Assembly: GCA_028869135.1 (NCBI GenBank)
Contig: JAGWTC010000003.1
Span: forward strand, 62,001 to 126,000
Reading direction: 5' to 3'
DNA from: Rhodocyclaceae bacterium
GTDB taxonomy: Bacteria; Pseudomonadota; Gammaproteobacteria; Burkholderiales; Rhodocyclaceae
Length of the DNA stretch: 64,000 nucleotides
How positions within the stretch are numbered: the first letter of the stretch is position 1; every line of letters starts with the position of its first letter. The notes under the pieces are model-generated. The model saw only the letters and a list, made by a program, of their open reading frames with translations. It searched no databases and was not told where the DNA came from. The position numbers were made by a program, and so were the translations under genes. Positions 29,082 through 37,061 of this stretch are shown piece by piece.

Positions 29082-29390
29082 TCAGTCTTTCGGGCAATAC
29101 AGGGAATACAAGGTCTTGAGCAGCGCGAGCACGCTGGCATCGGCAATGGCGTAATAGATGTACTTTCCTTCGCGCCGGGTATCGACCAGCTCCTCCTTGC
29201 GCAGCACGCCGAGCTGTTGCGAAAGCGTGGGCTGGCGGATATCCAGTTGCGCTTCCAGTTCGCCCACCGAATGCTCGCCCTGGCTGAGCTGGCACAACAG
29301 CAGCAATCTGTCTTCATTGGCCAGCGCGCGCAGCACCGCAGTCGCCGTGCCGGCGGCCGCGCGCATGCGTTCCATATCCACTTTCGCCAT
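29082..29390 (-). CDS. ArsR-family persulfide-responsive repressor (BigR/SqrR-like)
   Basis: A 102-residue winged-helix repressor. The recognition region reads LDIRQPTLSQQLGVLRKEELV and the wing REGKYIYYAI. It has only two cysteines, Cys33 in LLLLCQLSQGEH and Cys99 in LYSLYCPKD, the pair that forms a polysulfide bridge in BigR/SqrR/YgaV sensors, and lacks metal-binding arrangements of other ArsR proteins. GAGG before the ATG at 29390 favours that start over an earlier one. It is first in an operon with yedE-like and tauE-like genes and divergent from a persulfide dioxygenase. Confidence 0.88.
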   Translation of the reverse strand: MAKVDMERMRAAAGTATAVLRALANEDRLLLLCQLSQGEHSVGELEAQLDIRQPTLSQQLGVLRKEELVDTRREGKYIYYAIADASVLALLKTLYSLYCPKD

Positions 29391-29410
29391 GCTCACCTCA
29401 ATCGATATAC

Positions 29411-29446
29411 TAGACAACATTATATTTTATTGTATAGTATTGTCAA
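29411..29446. promoter_or_regulatory. Overlapping divergent promoters of the persulfide module
   Basis: Leftward: TTGACA (complement of 29441-29446) and TATAAT (complement of 29419-29424), 16 bp apart, nearly consensus. Rightward: TAGACA (29411-29416) and TATAGT (29433-29438), also 16 bp apart. The two cover the same 36 bp, flanked by the inverted GACAA/TTGTC. A single BigR-like dimer bound here could shut both genes. Confidence 0.75.
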
Positions 29447-29468
29447 CACGCACAGCAGGAGGCAAGTC

Positions 29469-30329
29469 ATGCAAGCCCAAATCCAGAGTTTCTTCGACCC
29501 GGCCACCCACACGATCACCCATGTGGTCTTCGATCGCGAAGGCGGCAGCGCCGCCGTAATCGATCCGGTCTGGGACTTCAATCCGCATTCGGGGCGCACC
29601 GCCACGCACAGCGTCGATCAGGTGGCCGACTTCCTGCGCGGGCAGCGCCTGCGGCTGGAGTGGATACTGGAAACACACGCCCATGCCGACCACCTTTCCG
29701 CCGCGCAGCACCTGCGCCGGGAGTTCGGTGGACGCATCGGCATCGGTGCCCGGATTCAACAGGTTCAGGATGCCTTTCGCCGCATCTACAACCTCGGCGA
29801 CGACTTTGCCGCCGACGGCCGCCAGTTCGATCATCTGTTCGAGGACGGCGAGCGCTTCAGGATCGGCGATCTCGAAGCCGAGGCCATTCTCGTCGCGGGC
29901 CATACGCCGGCCGATCTGATGTACCTGATCGGCGACGCAGCATTTATCGGCGACACGATGTTCATGCCGGACACCGGCACGGCGCGCTGCGACTTTCCCG
30001 GCGGCGACGCGCGCGCGCTCTATCGCTCCATCCGCCGCATTCTGGCGCTGCCCGAGCAGACCCGCCTTTATCTGTGCCACGACTACGCGCCGGACGAGCG
30101 CGCGCCGCAGTGGCAAACCAGCGTGGCCGAGCAGCGCCGCGCCAACATCCACGTCCATGACGGCATCGACGAGGACAGCTTCGTCGCCATGCGCGAGAAG
30201 CGCGACGCAACGCTGGACATGCCGGTGCTGCTCATCCCCTCCATCCAGGTCAATATCCGGGCCGGACAGTTGCCGCCGGCCGAAGGCAACGGCAGGCACT
30301 ATCTGAAATTCCCGGTCGACGCGCTGTAG
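29469..30329 (+). CDS. Metallo-beta-lactamase-fold persulfide dioxygenase (ETHE1/Blh type)
   Basis: A 286-residue hydrolase-fold protein. ETHAHADHLSAA (His70, His72, Asp74, His75), GHTPAD and FIGDTMFMPDTGTARCDF are metal-site and family motifs of ETHE1-type persulfide dioxygenases, which oxidise glutathione persulfide to sulfite. The long form with C-terminal HYLKFPVDAL matches the Blh proteins paired with BigR. CAGGAGG precedes the ATG. It is transcribed away from the repressor gene from an overlapping promoter. The product sulfite could be exported by the TauE-like protein. Confidence 0.92.
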   Translation: MQAQIQSFFDPATHTITHVVFDREGGSAAVIDPVWDFNPHSGRTATHSVDQVADFLRGQRLRLEWILETHAHADHLSAAQHLRREFGGRIGIGARIQQVQDAFRRIYNLGDDFAADGRQFDHLFEDGERFRIGDLEAEAILVAGHTPADLMYLIGDAAFIGDTMFMPDTGTARCDFPGGDARALYRSIRRILALPEQTRLYLCHDYAPDERAPQWQTSVAEQRRANIHVHDGIDEDSFVAMREKRDATLDMPVLLIPSIQVNIRAGQLPPAEGNGRHYLKFPVDAL

Positions 30330-30448
30330 CAGGCTTGCGGAACCTGCGGCGGCCGGACGGGACTAAGCATGGGCAAACGCCAATAGGCGTAATATTCCGT
30401 CTTTCCCGAACCCGCCTTTCCCCGCCTTTTGGCGGCCCCTCATCCTTC

Positions 30449-32557
30449 ATGTGCGTACCGGCCCTGCTGCAGAGACTCGTTCCACTTCTCCTCCTTTTCA
30501 GCCTCGCCGCCACCGGCCTTGCGGCGGACCGCGCCGCAACGGAACAGGTCCAGGTCAGCCTGATCGCCGAACGCAATACCATCAGCCCGGGCGGCGAGAT
30601 TCTGATCGGTCTCGAACAGAAGATCATTCCGCACTGGCACACCTATTGGCAAAACCCCGGCGACTCGGGCCTTCCGACCAGCATCAACTGGCAATTGCCC
30701 GCAGGCGCCAGCGCCGGCCCCATCCTCTGGCCGTTACCCGGCCGTCACAAACAGGGCGCACTGACGAACTACGGTTACGCCGGCCGGGTAATGCTGCTCT
30801 CCGCCATCAAGGCACCGGCGAACGCCAAGCCGGGCAGCGATTTTCCCGTCGTTGCCAAGGCGAGCTGGCTGGTCTGCGAGGAAATCTGCATTCCGCAACA
30901 GGCCGAACTGAGCCTCACGCTCAAGGTAGGCAAACCGGCCGGCGCAGCCCATCCGGCGATCCTGGCTGCCCGTGCCGCCGTGCCCGTGGATGCGCCGTGG
31001 CCGGCAACGGTGAGCCATGAGAACGGCAAGGTTCGCCTGCGCATCGCCAGCCCCGAGCTCGCGCACGGCAAGCTCGATGATGTCTGGTTCTACCCGCTCA
31101 AGTGGGGCAAGCTGGTTCACGGCGCGCCGCAATCACCGAGCCGCGACGGCGACACGCTGGTGCTCGACATGCAGCCGGGCGAAGCGCCCGGCCTTGACGG
31201 CGAACCCCTCGAAGGCGTGCTTGCCGTCACCGAGAGCAGCGCCGACGGCAAGCTCATGCGTGGCTTCAATCTGAGCGCCCGGCCCCTGGCGGCATCGGCC
31301 GCAGGCGCGACGACAAACCACACCGAGATCGGCCTGGCCGCCGCCTTCCTGCTCGCGCTGGCCGGCGGTGTCATTCTCAACCTCATGCCCTGCGTCTTCC
31401 CGGTACTGTCGATCAAGGCGCTGGCGCTGATCCGTCACGGCGTTCATGCCGACCACGGCACTCGCATGCACGGGCTGGCCTATACCGCCGGCATCATTCT
31501 CAGCTTTCTCGTGCTGGCCGCGCTGCTGCTTGCGCTGCGCGCCGGCGGCGCGCAGATCGGCTGGGGCTTCCAGTTCCAGACACCGGGCTTCGTGCTCGCC
31601 GTCGCCTGGCTGATGTTCGCCATCGGCCTCAGCCTTTCGGGCGTTTACACACTCGGCAATTCCGTCGCCGGCATCGGCGAGGCGCTGACGGAAAAACCGG
31701 GCTATCGTGGCAGCTTTTTTGCCGGCGTCCTCGCCGCCATCGTCGCCACGCCCTGCACCGCGCCATTCATGGGCGCCGCGATTGCCTATGCACTGGCGCA
31801 ACCGGCGCCGCACCTGATCATCGTCTTCACCGGCCTCGGCCTGGGTCTGGCCCTGCCCTATCTGCTGCTCAGCAACTGGCCCTTGCTGCAACGCTGCCTG
31901 CCCAGACCCGGCCTGTGGATGGAGCGTCTCAAGCAGGTGTTCGCCTTCCCCATGTACGCCACCGCCTTGTGGCTGAGCTGGGTGCTGGTGCAGCAAGCCG
32001 GCGCCGATGCCCTGCTGGCAGCTTTCGGCGGCATGCTCGTCATTGCCTTTGCCGCCTGGCTCTTTAACGGCACGCGCAACGCCTCGGCGACGCAGCGCCG
32101 CATCGCAACGCTGATTGCCGTGGCGCTGATCGCAGCAGCCGGCATCGTCGCCGGCCTTCAGCTTCAGGCCGCGCCGACAAGCGCCGCAGCGAGCGGGCAC
32201 GCCGCCGACGAAACCTGGCAAGCGTATTCGGAGGATACGCTGCAGGCGCTGCGCGCGGAAGGCAAACCCGTATTCCTCAACTTCACCGCCGCCTGGTGCA
32301 TCACCTGCCTCGCCAACGAGCGCGTCGCGCTGAGCAAGGACAAGATCATCGCCGCCTTCAAGGAACAGGGCATCACCTACCTCAAGGGCGACTGGACCAA
32401 TCAGGATGCCGCCATCACCCGGAAGCTCGCCGAATTCGGCCGCAACGGCGTGCCGCTGTATGTGTTTTACCCGGCCGGCAAGGACTCGAAGCCCGTTGTG
32501 CTGCCCCAGCTTCTGACCCCGGATATCGTGCTGGAGCACATCCGACCCAGCCACTGA
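30449..32557 (+). CDS. DsbD/ScsB-like transmembrane thiol-disulfide reductase
   Basis: A 702-residue protein that passes reducing power from the cytoplasm to the periplasm. A signal peptide leads to an N-terminal DsbD-alpha-like domain with Cys143 and Cys147 (LVCEEICIP). The central membrane domain carries Cys315 (NLMPCVFP) and Cys436 (ATPCTAPF), and the C-terminal thioredoxin domain has WCITC (616-620). This domain layout fits ScsB-type proteins. The start at 30449 has no clear ribosome-binding site, and the longer open frame upstream is not signal-like. It is followed by a periplasmic redoxin 12 bp on. Confidence 0.9.
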   Translation: MCVPALLQRLVPLLLLFSLAATGLAADRAATEQVQVSLIAERNTISPGGEILIGLEQKIIPHWHTYWQNPGDSGLPTSINWQLPAGASAGPILWPLPGRHKQGALTNYGYAGRVMLLSAIKAPANAKPGSDFPVVAKASWLVCEEICIPQQAELSLTLKVGKPAGAAHPAILAARAAVPVDAPWPATVSHENGKVRLRIASPELAHGKLDDVWFYPLKWGKLVHGAPQSPSRDGDTLVLDMQPGEAPGLDGEPLEGVLAVTESSADGKLMRGFNLSARPLAASAAGATTNHTEIGLAAAFLLALAGGVILNLMPCVFPVLSIKALALIRHGVHADHGTRMHGLAYTAGIILSFLVLAALLLALRAGGAQIGWGFQFQTPGFVLAVAWLMFAIGLSLSGVYTLGNSVAGIGEALTEKPGYRGSFFAGVLAAIVATPCTAPFMGAAIAYALAQPAPHLIIVFTGLGLGLALPYLLLSNWPLLQRCLPRPGLWMERLKQVFAFPMYATALWLSWVLVQQAGADALLAAFGGMLVIAFAAWLFNGTRNASATQRRIATLIAVALIAAAGIVAGLQLQAAPTSAAASGHAADETWQAYSEDTLQALRAEGKPVFLNFTAAWCITCLANERVALSKDKIIAAFKEQGITYLKGDWTNQDAAITRKLAEFGRNGVPLYVFYPAGKDSKPVVLPQLLTPDIVLEHIRPSH

Positions 32558-32569
32558 GAGGAGATCACC

Positions 32570-33178
32570 ATGTTCATGCGTCATGTCGCGCCGCTGCTGG
32601 CCACCCTCGCCTGCGCGCCGCTGTCGGCACATGCATCCCCCGCCGTCGATCAGCCCGCGCCCAGCTTTATCGCCAACACGGCCGACGGCAGGAGCGTCAA
32701 CCTCGACAGCCTCAAGGGCAAAACCGTGCTGCTCGAATGGACCAACCACGACTGCCCCTTCGTCAGAAAACACTACGAGAGCGGCAATATGCAAGGCTTG
32801 CAGAAAGATGCGGCCGCCAAGGGCGTGGTCTGGATGCAGGTCATCTCCTCCGCGCCCGGCAAGCAGGGAAATGTCGACGGCGCCACGGCGCTAAAACTGA
32901 ACAGCACCCGCGGTGCAACGCCCGCCCATGTGATTCTCGACCCGGAAGGCAAGCTGGGCAAGCTGTATGGCGCACAAACCACGCCACACATTTTCATCAT
33001 CGATGCCAGGGGCCTGCTGGCCTACAAGGGCGGCATCGACAGCCTCGCCAGCGCCGACAAGGCCGACATCGCCAAGGCCGAGCCCTATGTCAGCGAAGCC
33101 TTGTCCGCACTCGCCGCCGGCAAGAAAATCACCGCCAGCAACACCAAGCCCTACGGCTGTTCGGTCAAGTACGAATAA
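32570..33178 (+). CDS. Periplasmic redoxin/thioredoxin-like protein
   Basis: A 202-residue exported redoxin with a signal peptide ending AHA. The fold motifs PAPSFIANTADGRSVNLDSLKGKTVLLEW, then TNHDCPFVRKHY, and TTPHIFIID are present. The usual CxxC is replaced by a single Cys in DCPFVRKHY, as in AhpC/TSA-like redoxins of this subfamily; another Cys is near the C-terminus (YGCSVKY). It is probably cotranscribed with, and reduced by, the DsbD-like protein. A GAGAGGAG ribosome-binding site precedes the ATG. Confidence 0.85.
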   Translation: MFMRHVAPLLATLACAPLSAHASPAVDQPAPSFIANTADGRSVNLDSLKGKTVLLEWTNHDCPFVRKHYESGNMQGLQKDAAAKGVVWMQVISSAPGKQGNVDGATALKLNSTRGATPAHVILDPEGKLGKLYGAQTTPHIFIIDARGLLAYKGGIDSLASADKADIAKAEPYVSEALSALAAGKKITASNTKPYGCSVKYE

Positions 33179-33551
33179 GCGCAAGCAGCTAAAGGCAGCG
33201 CAGTACCATCCCAGCGCCACCATCGATTTTTTGGCGACGCCGCTCGCCAGATCTGAAGTTGCTCCACTTCCGTTGCGCAACGGTCGCGACTGAGGAGACC
33301 CAAAGCGCAAAATGAAGCTTATGATCCAGACATTTCAAGCTCATTCAATTCTGATACTGTAATACCCGAGTCGATTTAGCCCGAACCTGATCAAGCAATT
33401 TGGGGGGCAAAGGCCTGAGACGGATTTTCTATTTACATTAGGCCGCACTAAAAAATAGACATGTCTGATTATATTGGAATAAATCGAACAACCCACATCC
33501 GTATACTGACAAAGACGGAAAGCTTTCCGTCTTTTAGGATGTCTACTTTAC
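33179..33551. other. Intergenic stretch left of the cassette array
   Basis: No convincing gene and no integrase is seen in these 373 bases. It becomes A/T-rich after 33300. CCGTTGCGCAACGG (33270-33283) is a short palindrome. A gene-start promoter for the first cassette could lie here, but I find no well-spaced -35/-10 pair. Confidence 0.6.
33511..33535. terminator. Perfect palindrome before the cassette array
   Basis: AAAGACGGAAAG/CTTTCCGTCTTT is a 24-base perfect palindrome with an added T. It could end transcription in either direction just before the first cassette. With no loop bases of its own, the hairpin would open at the centre. Confidence 0.6.
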
Positions 33552-33564
33552 GTTAGAGGTTGCC

Positions 33565-33831
33565 ATGCTGCCCTGGCTTTTTCTCGCGGGAACCATTGTC
33601 TGCGCACTAATCACGCTACAGGTGCTTGGTCTGTTTGAATGTTGGGGAAAGCGCCCCCGGCATTTTTTGAATTGGGTGTATGGGGAAAAAACCGCAGAGC
33701 GGATGGAGGCACAGGCCAGCGATGAACAGAAGAAGGATATGGTCTATCGCTGGGAGCTAGGAACCACCATTTTCTGGGTTGGTATCACTCTGTTTTTAGG
33801 TAGCCAAACCTTTCGCGCTTTCATGCAATGA
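33565..33831 (+). CDS. Cassette 1: small membrane protein, unknown
   Basis: An 88-residue protein with hydrophobic segments at about 3-22 and 68-84 and a charged middle (RHFLNWVYGEKTAERMEAQASDEQKKD). I recognise no family. The ATG is 6 bases after GTTAGAG at 33552, the first R'-like box, and the stop precedes attC1 by 13 bases, which is normal cassette spacing. Confidence 0.7.
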   Translation: MLPWLFLAGTIVCALITLQVLGLFECWGKRPRHFLNWVYGEKTAERMEAQASDEQKKDMVYRWELGTTIFWVGITLFLGSQTFRAFMQ

Positions 33832-33844
33832 AGCCGATCCAAAC

Positions 33845-33937
33845 CTCTAACCTTTCGGTCAAGCGGGACTGCGGAACCGGCGTGGCTTCTTCGGTCAGTC
33901 TCTTTCGCGCCGCAGCCCCTTACCGCCAACGTTAGAC
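33845..33937 (+). repeat. attC1 (93-bp family)
   Basis: R'' CTCTAAC to R' GTTAGAC. The arms and the centre GGGACTGCGGAACCGGCGTGG with CGCCGCAGCCCC define the 93-bp family, shared with attC3, 4, 9 and 10. Confidence 0.93.
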
Positions 33938-33940
33938 ACT

Positions 33941-34258
33941 ATGACTAAAGTTGCTCTTAAGGTAATCAACGCGGGTGCTTACGCTGAAGTTGTTCGCGAG
34001 AAGCTGCCATTTTCTTCTGTGGAAAATGGCATTGTTGTTATGCGTTCGCAGCTAGATGCCAGCGCTCCGCTAAACGATCATCTAGTTTGGTTGTGGGGCC
34101 TCGTGCAACACCAGCGTCGCGTTTTGAAAACGGCCGTTGAAAGCGGGGCTCAAATTGTCTGTGAGTGCTCTGCACAAAAGGGGAGTGTTCATGTTCTACC
34201 TAACGGTGCAGAAATGCTTCACCTCCTTGGTGCAGAACTGTCAGTGGAGGTTAAGTAA
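33941..34258 (+). CDS. Cassette 2: 105-residue protein, possibly DUF4279-like
   Basis: Soluble protein without signal peptide or membrane segment. The C-terminal half (LVWLWGLVQHQRRVLKTAVESGAQIVCECSAQKGSVHVLPNGAEMLHLLGAELSVEVK in outline) has the pattern of a helix, a strand, and a final helix-strand with LLGAELSVEV, which recalls the end of DUF4279 proteins (compare cassette 10). The similarity is weak and only by eye. The ATG lies 3 bases after attC1 and the TAA lies 10 bases before attC2. Confidence 0.7.
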   Translation: MTKVALKVINAGAYAEVVREKLPFSSVENGIVVMRSQLDASAPLNDHLVWLWGLVQHQRRVLKTAVESGAQIVCECSAQKGSVHVLPNGAEMLHLLGAELSVEVK

Positions 34259-34268
34259 TGCGCCGTGT

Positions 34269-34331
34269 GTCTAACCTTTCAGTCAACCGGACCTGCCGCA
34301 AGCGGCAGCCCGGTTACCTCCAACGTTAGGC
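34269..34331 (+). repeat. attC2 (short family)
   Basis: R'' GTCTAAC to R' GTTAGGC, 63 bp. The centre is a tight hairpin, CTGCCGC-AA-GCGGCAG, unlike the 93- and 75-bp families, but both outer arms are conserved (CAACCGGAC, CGGTTACC). Confidence 0.92.
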
Positions 34332-34345
34332 GTCACGTAAAAACC

Positions 34346-34771
34346 ATGAAGCATATTCATAGCTTTGCACTCACTGTCGCGTTGGTCTCGGCTCCAGCCT
34401 TGTGCAGCGCAGGCGGAACCGATGGCTTCGATGCCGTAGAGAGGCTGCTACGAACCGAACCAACGACATACGCTTGGTTGGCTGCCACACTGGAGTTGCC
34501 AGACTCGGCGTTCGCCGAAACCAGAATTGGCTCTCACTTCAAGCATCTCGGTGGCATCCGGTTGGGGCCATATACATTCCGCGCAAAGCCCAAGATGTCC
34601 ACTGGCCAAATGGAAGTGACTGTGTGCACTAGGTCGCGATTCCTGGACTCAAAAGGCAAAGAATTACCTGAATCGCGAATTGACCAGGCCCTGAAGGTAG
34701 ATGAAAAGCTAGTGTCCATTCAAGTTCACGATGTTCGGGCGAAACCGTCACATCCAGAGTGCCCGACGTGA
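34346..34771 (+). CDS. Cassette 3: exported protein, unknown
   Basis: A 141-residue protein with a Sec signal peptide (MKHIHSFALTVALVSAPALCSAG). The mature part has two cysteines (VCTRSRF, HPECPT) that could form a disulfide, and no recognised domain. The ATG at 34346 is 14 bases after attC2; the longer open frame reaches back through attC2 and is not the real start. The stop touches attC3 with one base between. Confidence 0.7.
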   Translation: MKHIHSFALTVALVSAPALCSAGGTDGFDAVERLLRTEPTTYAWLAATLELPDSAFAETRIGSHFKHLGGIRLGPYTFRAKPKMSTGQMEVTVCTRSRFLDSKGKELPESRIDQALKVDEKLVSIQVHDVRAKPSHPECPT

Positions 34772-34772
34772 C

Positions 34773-34865
34773 GCCTAACCTTTCGGTCAAGCGGGACTGC
34801 GGAACCGGCGCGGCTTCTCCGGTCAGGCTCTTCTGCGCCGCAGCCCCTTATCTCCAACGTTAGGC
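34773..34865 (+). repeat. attC3 (93-bp family)
   Basis: R'' GCCTAAC to R' GTTAGGC. Nearly identical to attC1, with small changes in the centre (GGCGCGGC, TCTTCTGCGCC). Confidence 0.93.
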
Positions 34866-34892
34866 CAGTCCAAACTTACGGAGGCTATTACT

Positions 34893-36026
34893 TTGCGAGT
34901 GAAAATAACAAATCCTCCCATGCTTTCACATGGTCTTCTGCGTCAGCACGTTTGGGCGCGTTGGCTGCTGGCGGCAATGGGGTGCCTTGGTGCCGCAGCC
35001 CAAGCCATGGAGGTACCAGCTGGTTGGGATCTGACATTTACAGAACAACGGGCAGAAGCTCCGCCGATCCGACGTGGCTGGAACGACACCTTCAATCTAT
35101 ACGAGACGATCGACAGACTCGGCTGGCAAATTCGCTACTTCCTGCAGCAGGTGCCGATTACTCGTCTGGATGAAGCAGTGTTCGTGCAACACGACGTTGG
35201 AAATCGCTATGGGCTATTCATCGAGGGCGGGAAAGCATGGCTACTGCTTGACCGCGACTACTCTGCAGTTGAAATACGGGCAGTTGAGGTCAGTTCAGCG
35301 CAAAAGATCATCCGTGAGTATGCAGACCGTGATGGCCCCACGCGCTTTGCTTCGTACCAGATCACCACGGGGCCGACCTGCTCAGCAGAGGTGGCGCACG
35401 CTGTGGCTAGCGTCTATGACAACGGCAAGGTGAAACAGTATTGGTTGTCAGGTGCCGACTTCTGCGAGATTCACACCGAACTGCTGGCCCCAATTAAACA
35501 GGTTTTTTGCGGCGGGCATTGCCGAACGACCCAGATGGTTCCACTTTGGGCTGCCAACCTCAAAAAAGAATTACTGGCCTTGCCCGCCTTGGGCGAACCG
35601 ATGGTCACCTCAGTGCGTGATCGAGAGACTCTTCTGCAGCAAACTAATGCACTTTTGGTGAATGGTGGCAGTGTCGAAGCCGTGTGCCACGCAGTAAACG
35701 AGCTTTTGGATTTGCCGTCTCCCAGGCAAAAAGGGCGGGCGCGCGACTTTAACGATCCAGACAAGGAGATCAGTGCAGCGATGGTGGCATTGATGGGGCG
35801 CGTGGACCCACACCACTGTACTTATAAGACTGGGACGCCGCTGCTGGAAATTCTCGTGAGGCGTAGCTCTGCTGAGGTAATCGAGGCCGCACTGAAAGCA
35901 GGGTTTCCTGTCAACGAGAGGCATCATCACACGCCTCTTGATGCTGCGATTTTTGCCGACCGCTGGGACATCCAGCAAATGCTGGAACGCGCGGGTGGTG
36001 TACGCCACACGACGCTGGGAAAATAG
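34893..36026 (+). CDS. Cassette 4: large exported protein with ankyrin-like C-terminus
   Basis: A 377-residue protein, by far the largest cassette product here. A signal-like hydrophobic stretch (WLLAAMGCLGAAAQA) follows a basic N-terminus. The middle has no recognised domain and several cysteines (DFCEIH, VFCGGHCRT). The last 60 residues read like an ankyrin pair: TPLLEILVRRSSAEVIEAALKAG-FPVN, then TPLDAAIFADRWDIQQMLERAG. The TTG at 34893 is chosen because GGAGG is 8 bases upstream; a GTG two codons later is possible. About 140 bases without a convincing gene separate its stop from attC4. Confidence 0.75.
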   Translation: MRVKITNPPMLSHGLLRQHVWARWLLAAMGCLGAAAQAMEVPAGWDLTFTEQRAEAPPIRRGWNDTFNLYETIDRLGWQIRYFLQQVPITRLDEAVFVQHDVGNRYGLFIEGGKAWLLLDRDYSAVEIRAVEVSSAQKIIREYADRDGPTRFASYQITTGPTCSAEVAHAVASVYDNGKVKQYWLSGADFCEIHTELLAPIKQVFCGGHCRTTQMVPLWAANLKKELLALPALGEPMVTSVRDRETLLQQTNALLVNGGSVEAVCHAVNELLDLPSPRQKGRARDFNDPDKEISAAMVALMGRVDPHHCTYKTGTPLLEILVRRSSAEVIEAALKAGFPVNERHHHTPLDAAIFADRWDIQQMLERAGGVRHTTLGK

Positions 36027-36165
36027 TGAAAGGGCCATGGATGGAGCCAATAAAAGCGCCTACGATATCTTCGCCTCGACTAACACACAAATTGTGCTCA
36101 TTGGCCGTCCAAGCATCCGTCACCAGTGCAGTCTCAATGTTGAAGTGCAACGATATGAAACATTT

Positions 36166-36258
36166 GCCTAACCTTTCGGTCAAGCGGGACTGCGGAACCG
36201 GCGTGGTTTCTCCGGTCGTTTGCTCTCGCGCCGCAGCCCCTTACCTCCAACGTTAGGC
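36166..36258 (+). repeat. attC4 (93-bp family)
   Basis: R'' GCCTAAC to R' GTTAGGC; matches attC1 and attC3 except for a few central bases (GTGGTTTCTCCGGTCGTTTG). Confidence 0.93.
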
Positions 36259-36269
36259 AAACGAAAACC

Positions 36270-36611
36270 ATGCGATTGATTGCCGCGATACCAAAACTCG
36301 CCTCACTCGATATTCAGCGAAGTATCTCCTTCTTTACTCGCCTTGGATTTTCTTCGCTAGCAGCCTATCCAGACTATGGGGTTGTTGAGTGGGACGGAAT
36401 ACAAATCCATTTTTGGCGCTGCGATGATCCACAGCTTCCTAAGGCTACAGGGTGTCGAATTAACGTTGAAGGAATCGAGGAGCTGTTTAAGCACTATTCG
36501 TCGTTGGGAGTAATTCACCCCAATGGTGCTCTTGAGAAAAAGCCTTGGGGCTTTACGGAGTTCTCAGTGCTCGACGTAGATGGCAATCTAATTACCTTTG
36601 CGGAGCGGTAA
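36270..36611 (+). CDS. Cassette 5: VOC-superfamily protein, bleomycin-resistance type
   Basis: A 113-residue protein of the vicinal oxygen chelate fold. IPKLASLDIQRSISFFTRLGF is the usual first beta-alpha unit, VEWDGIQIHFWRC is the central strand pair, and PWGFTEFSVLDVDGNLITFAE is the family's C-terminal signature, close to bleomycin-binding proteins. It lacks the metal ligands of glyoxalase I, which favours drug sequestration over catalysis. Resistance to bleomycin-type drugs is plausible but not proven. Cassette-borne VOC proteins are common. The start is 11 bases after attC4. Confidence 0.85.
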   Translation: MRLIAAIPKLASLDIQRSISFFTRLGFSSLAAYPDYGVVEWDGIQIHFWRCDDPQLPKATGCRINVEGIEELFKHYSSLGVIHPNGALEKKPWGFTEFSVLDVDGNLITFAER

Positions 36612-36621
36612 TGCAAATACT

Positions 36622-36696
36622 GCCTAACCCTTCGGTCAAGCGGGACCGTCTTCCGGCGTGCCGCCTCCAGCCGGCCCCTTACCTCCAACGTTAGGC
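36622..36696 (+). repeat. attC5 (75-bp family)
   Basis: R'' GCCTAAC to R' GTTAGGC. The centre GGGACCGTCTTCCGGCGTGC and CGCCTCCAGCCGGCCCC defines the 75-bp family, shared with attC11, 12 and 13. Confidence 0.93.
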
Positions 36697-36749
36697 TTGC
36701 AAGAGAACATCGCGTATTGTGATGTCGTTTTAACAACCGGAGAAATGTC

Positions 36750-37061
36750 ATGGTCAAAGTAGCCTTGTTCGTTCGCCTTGAAGCGAAACCCGGAAAAGAG
36801 AAAGAGGTTGAGAGCTTCCTTATGAGCGGCCTTCCCATCGTAAATGAGGAGCCTGCCACCACTGCTTGGTTTGGCATTCGCCTCGGACCGAGCACTTTCG
36901 GAATCTTTGATGCTTTCCCGGATGAAGCGGGTCGGCAGGCACATCTCTCCGGCAAGGTCGCAGCAGCGTTGATGGCAAAGGCAGGTGAGTTGTTCTCCGA
37001 GCCTCCGTCCATCGAAAACGTTGATGTACTTGCAGCAAAGCTACCCGGCGAGCAAGCCTAA
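36750..37061 (+). CDS. Cassette 6: antibiotic-biosynthesis-monooxygenase (ABM) fold protein
   Basis: A 103-residue protein of the dimeric alpha/beta-barrel type. KVALFVRLEAKPGKEKEVESFL, TAWFGIRLGPSTFGIFDAFPDEAGRQAHLSG and the closing helices fit putative quinol monooxygenases (YgiN-like). Known members oxidise quinols or small aromatics; the substrate here is unknown. The ATG is 53 bases after attC5 with GGAGA upstream. The stop codon lies inside the start of attC6, so the cassette is very compact. Confidence 0.82.
   Translation: MVKVALFVRLEAKPGKEKEVESFLMSGLPIVNEEPATTAWFGIRLGPSTFGIFDAFPDEAGRQAHLSGKVAAALMAKAGELFSEPPSIENVDVLAAKLPGEQA

Noticed and set aside
35938-36171. A second gene in cassette 4 (77 residues)
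   Set aside because: It mostly overlaps the end of the ankyrin-like gene in another frame, has no ribosome-binding site and no protein-like composition.
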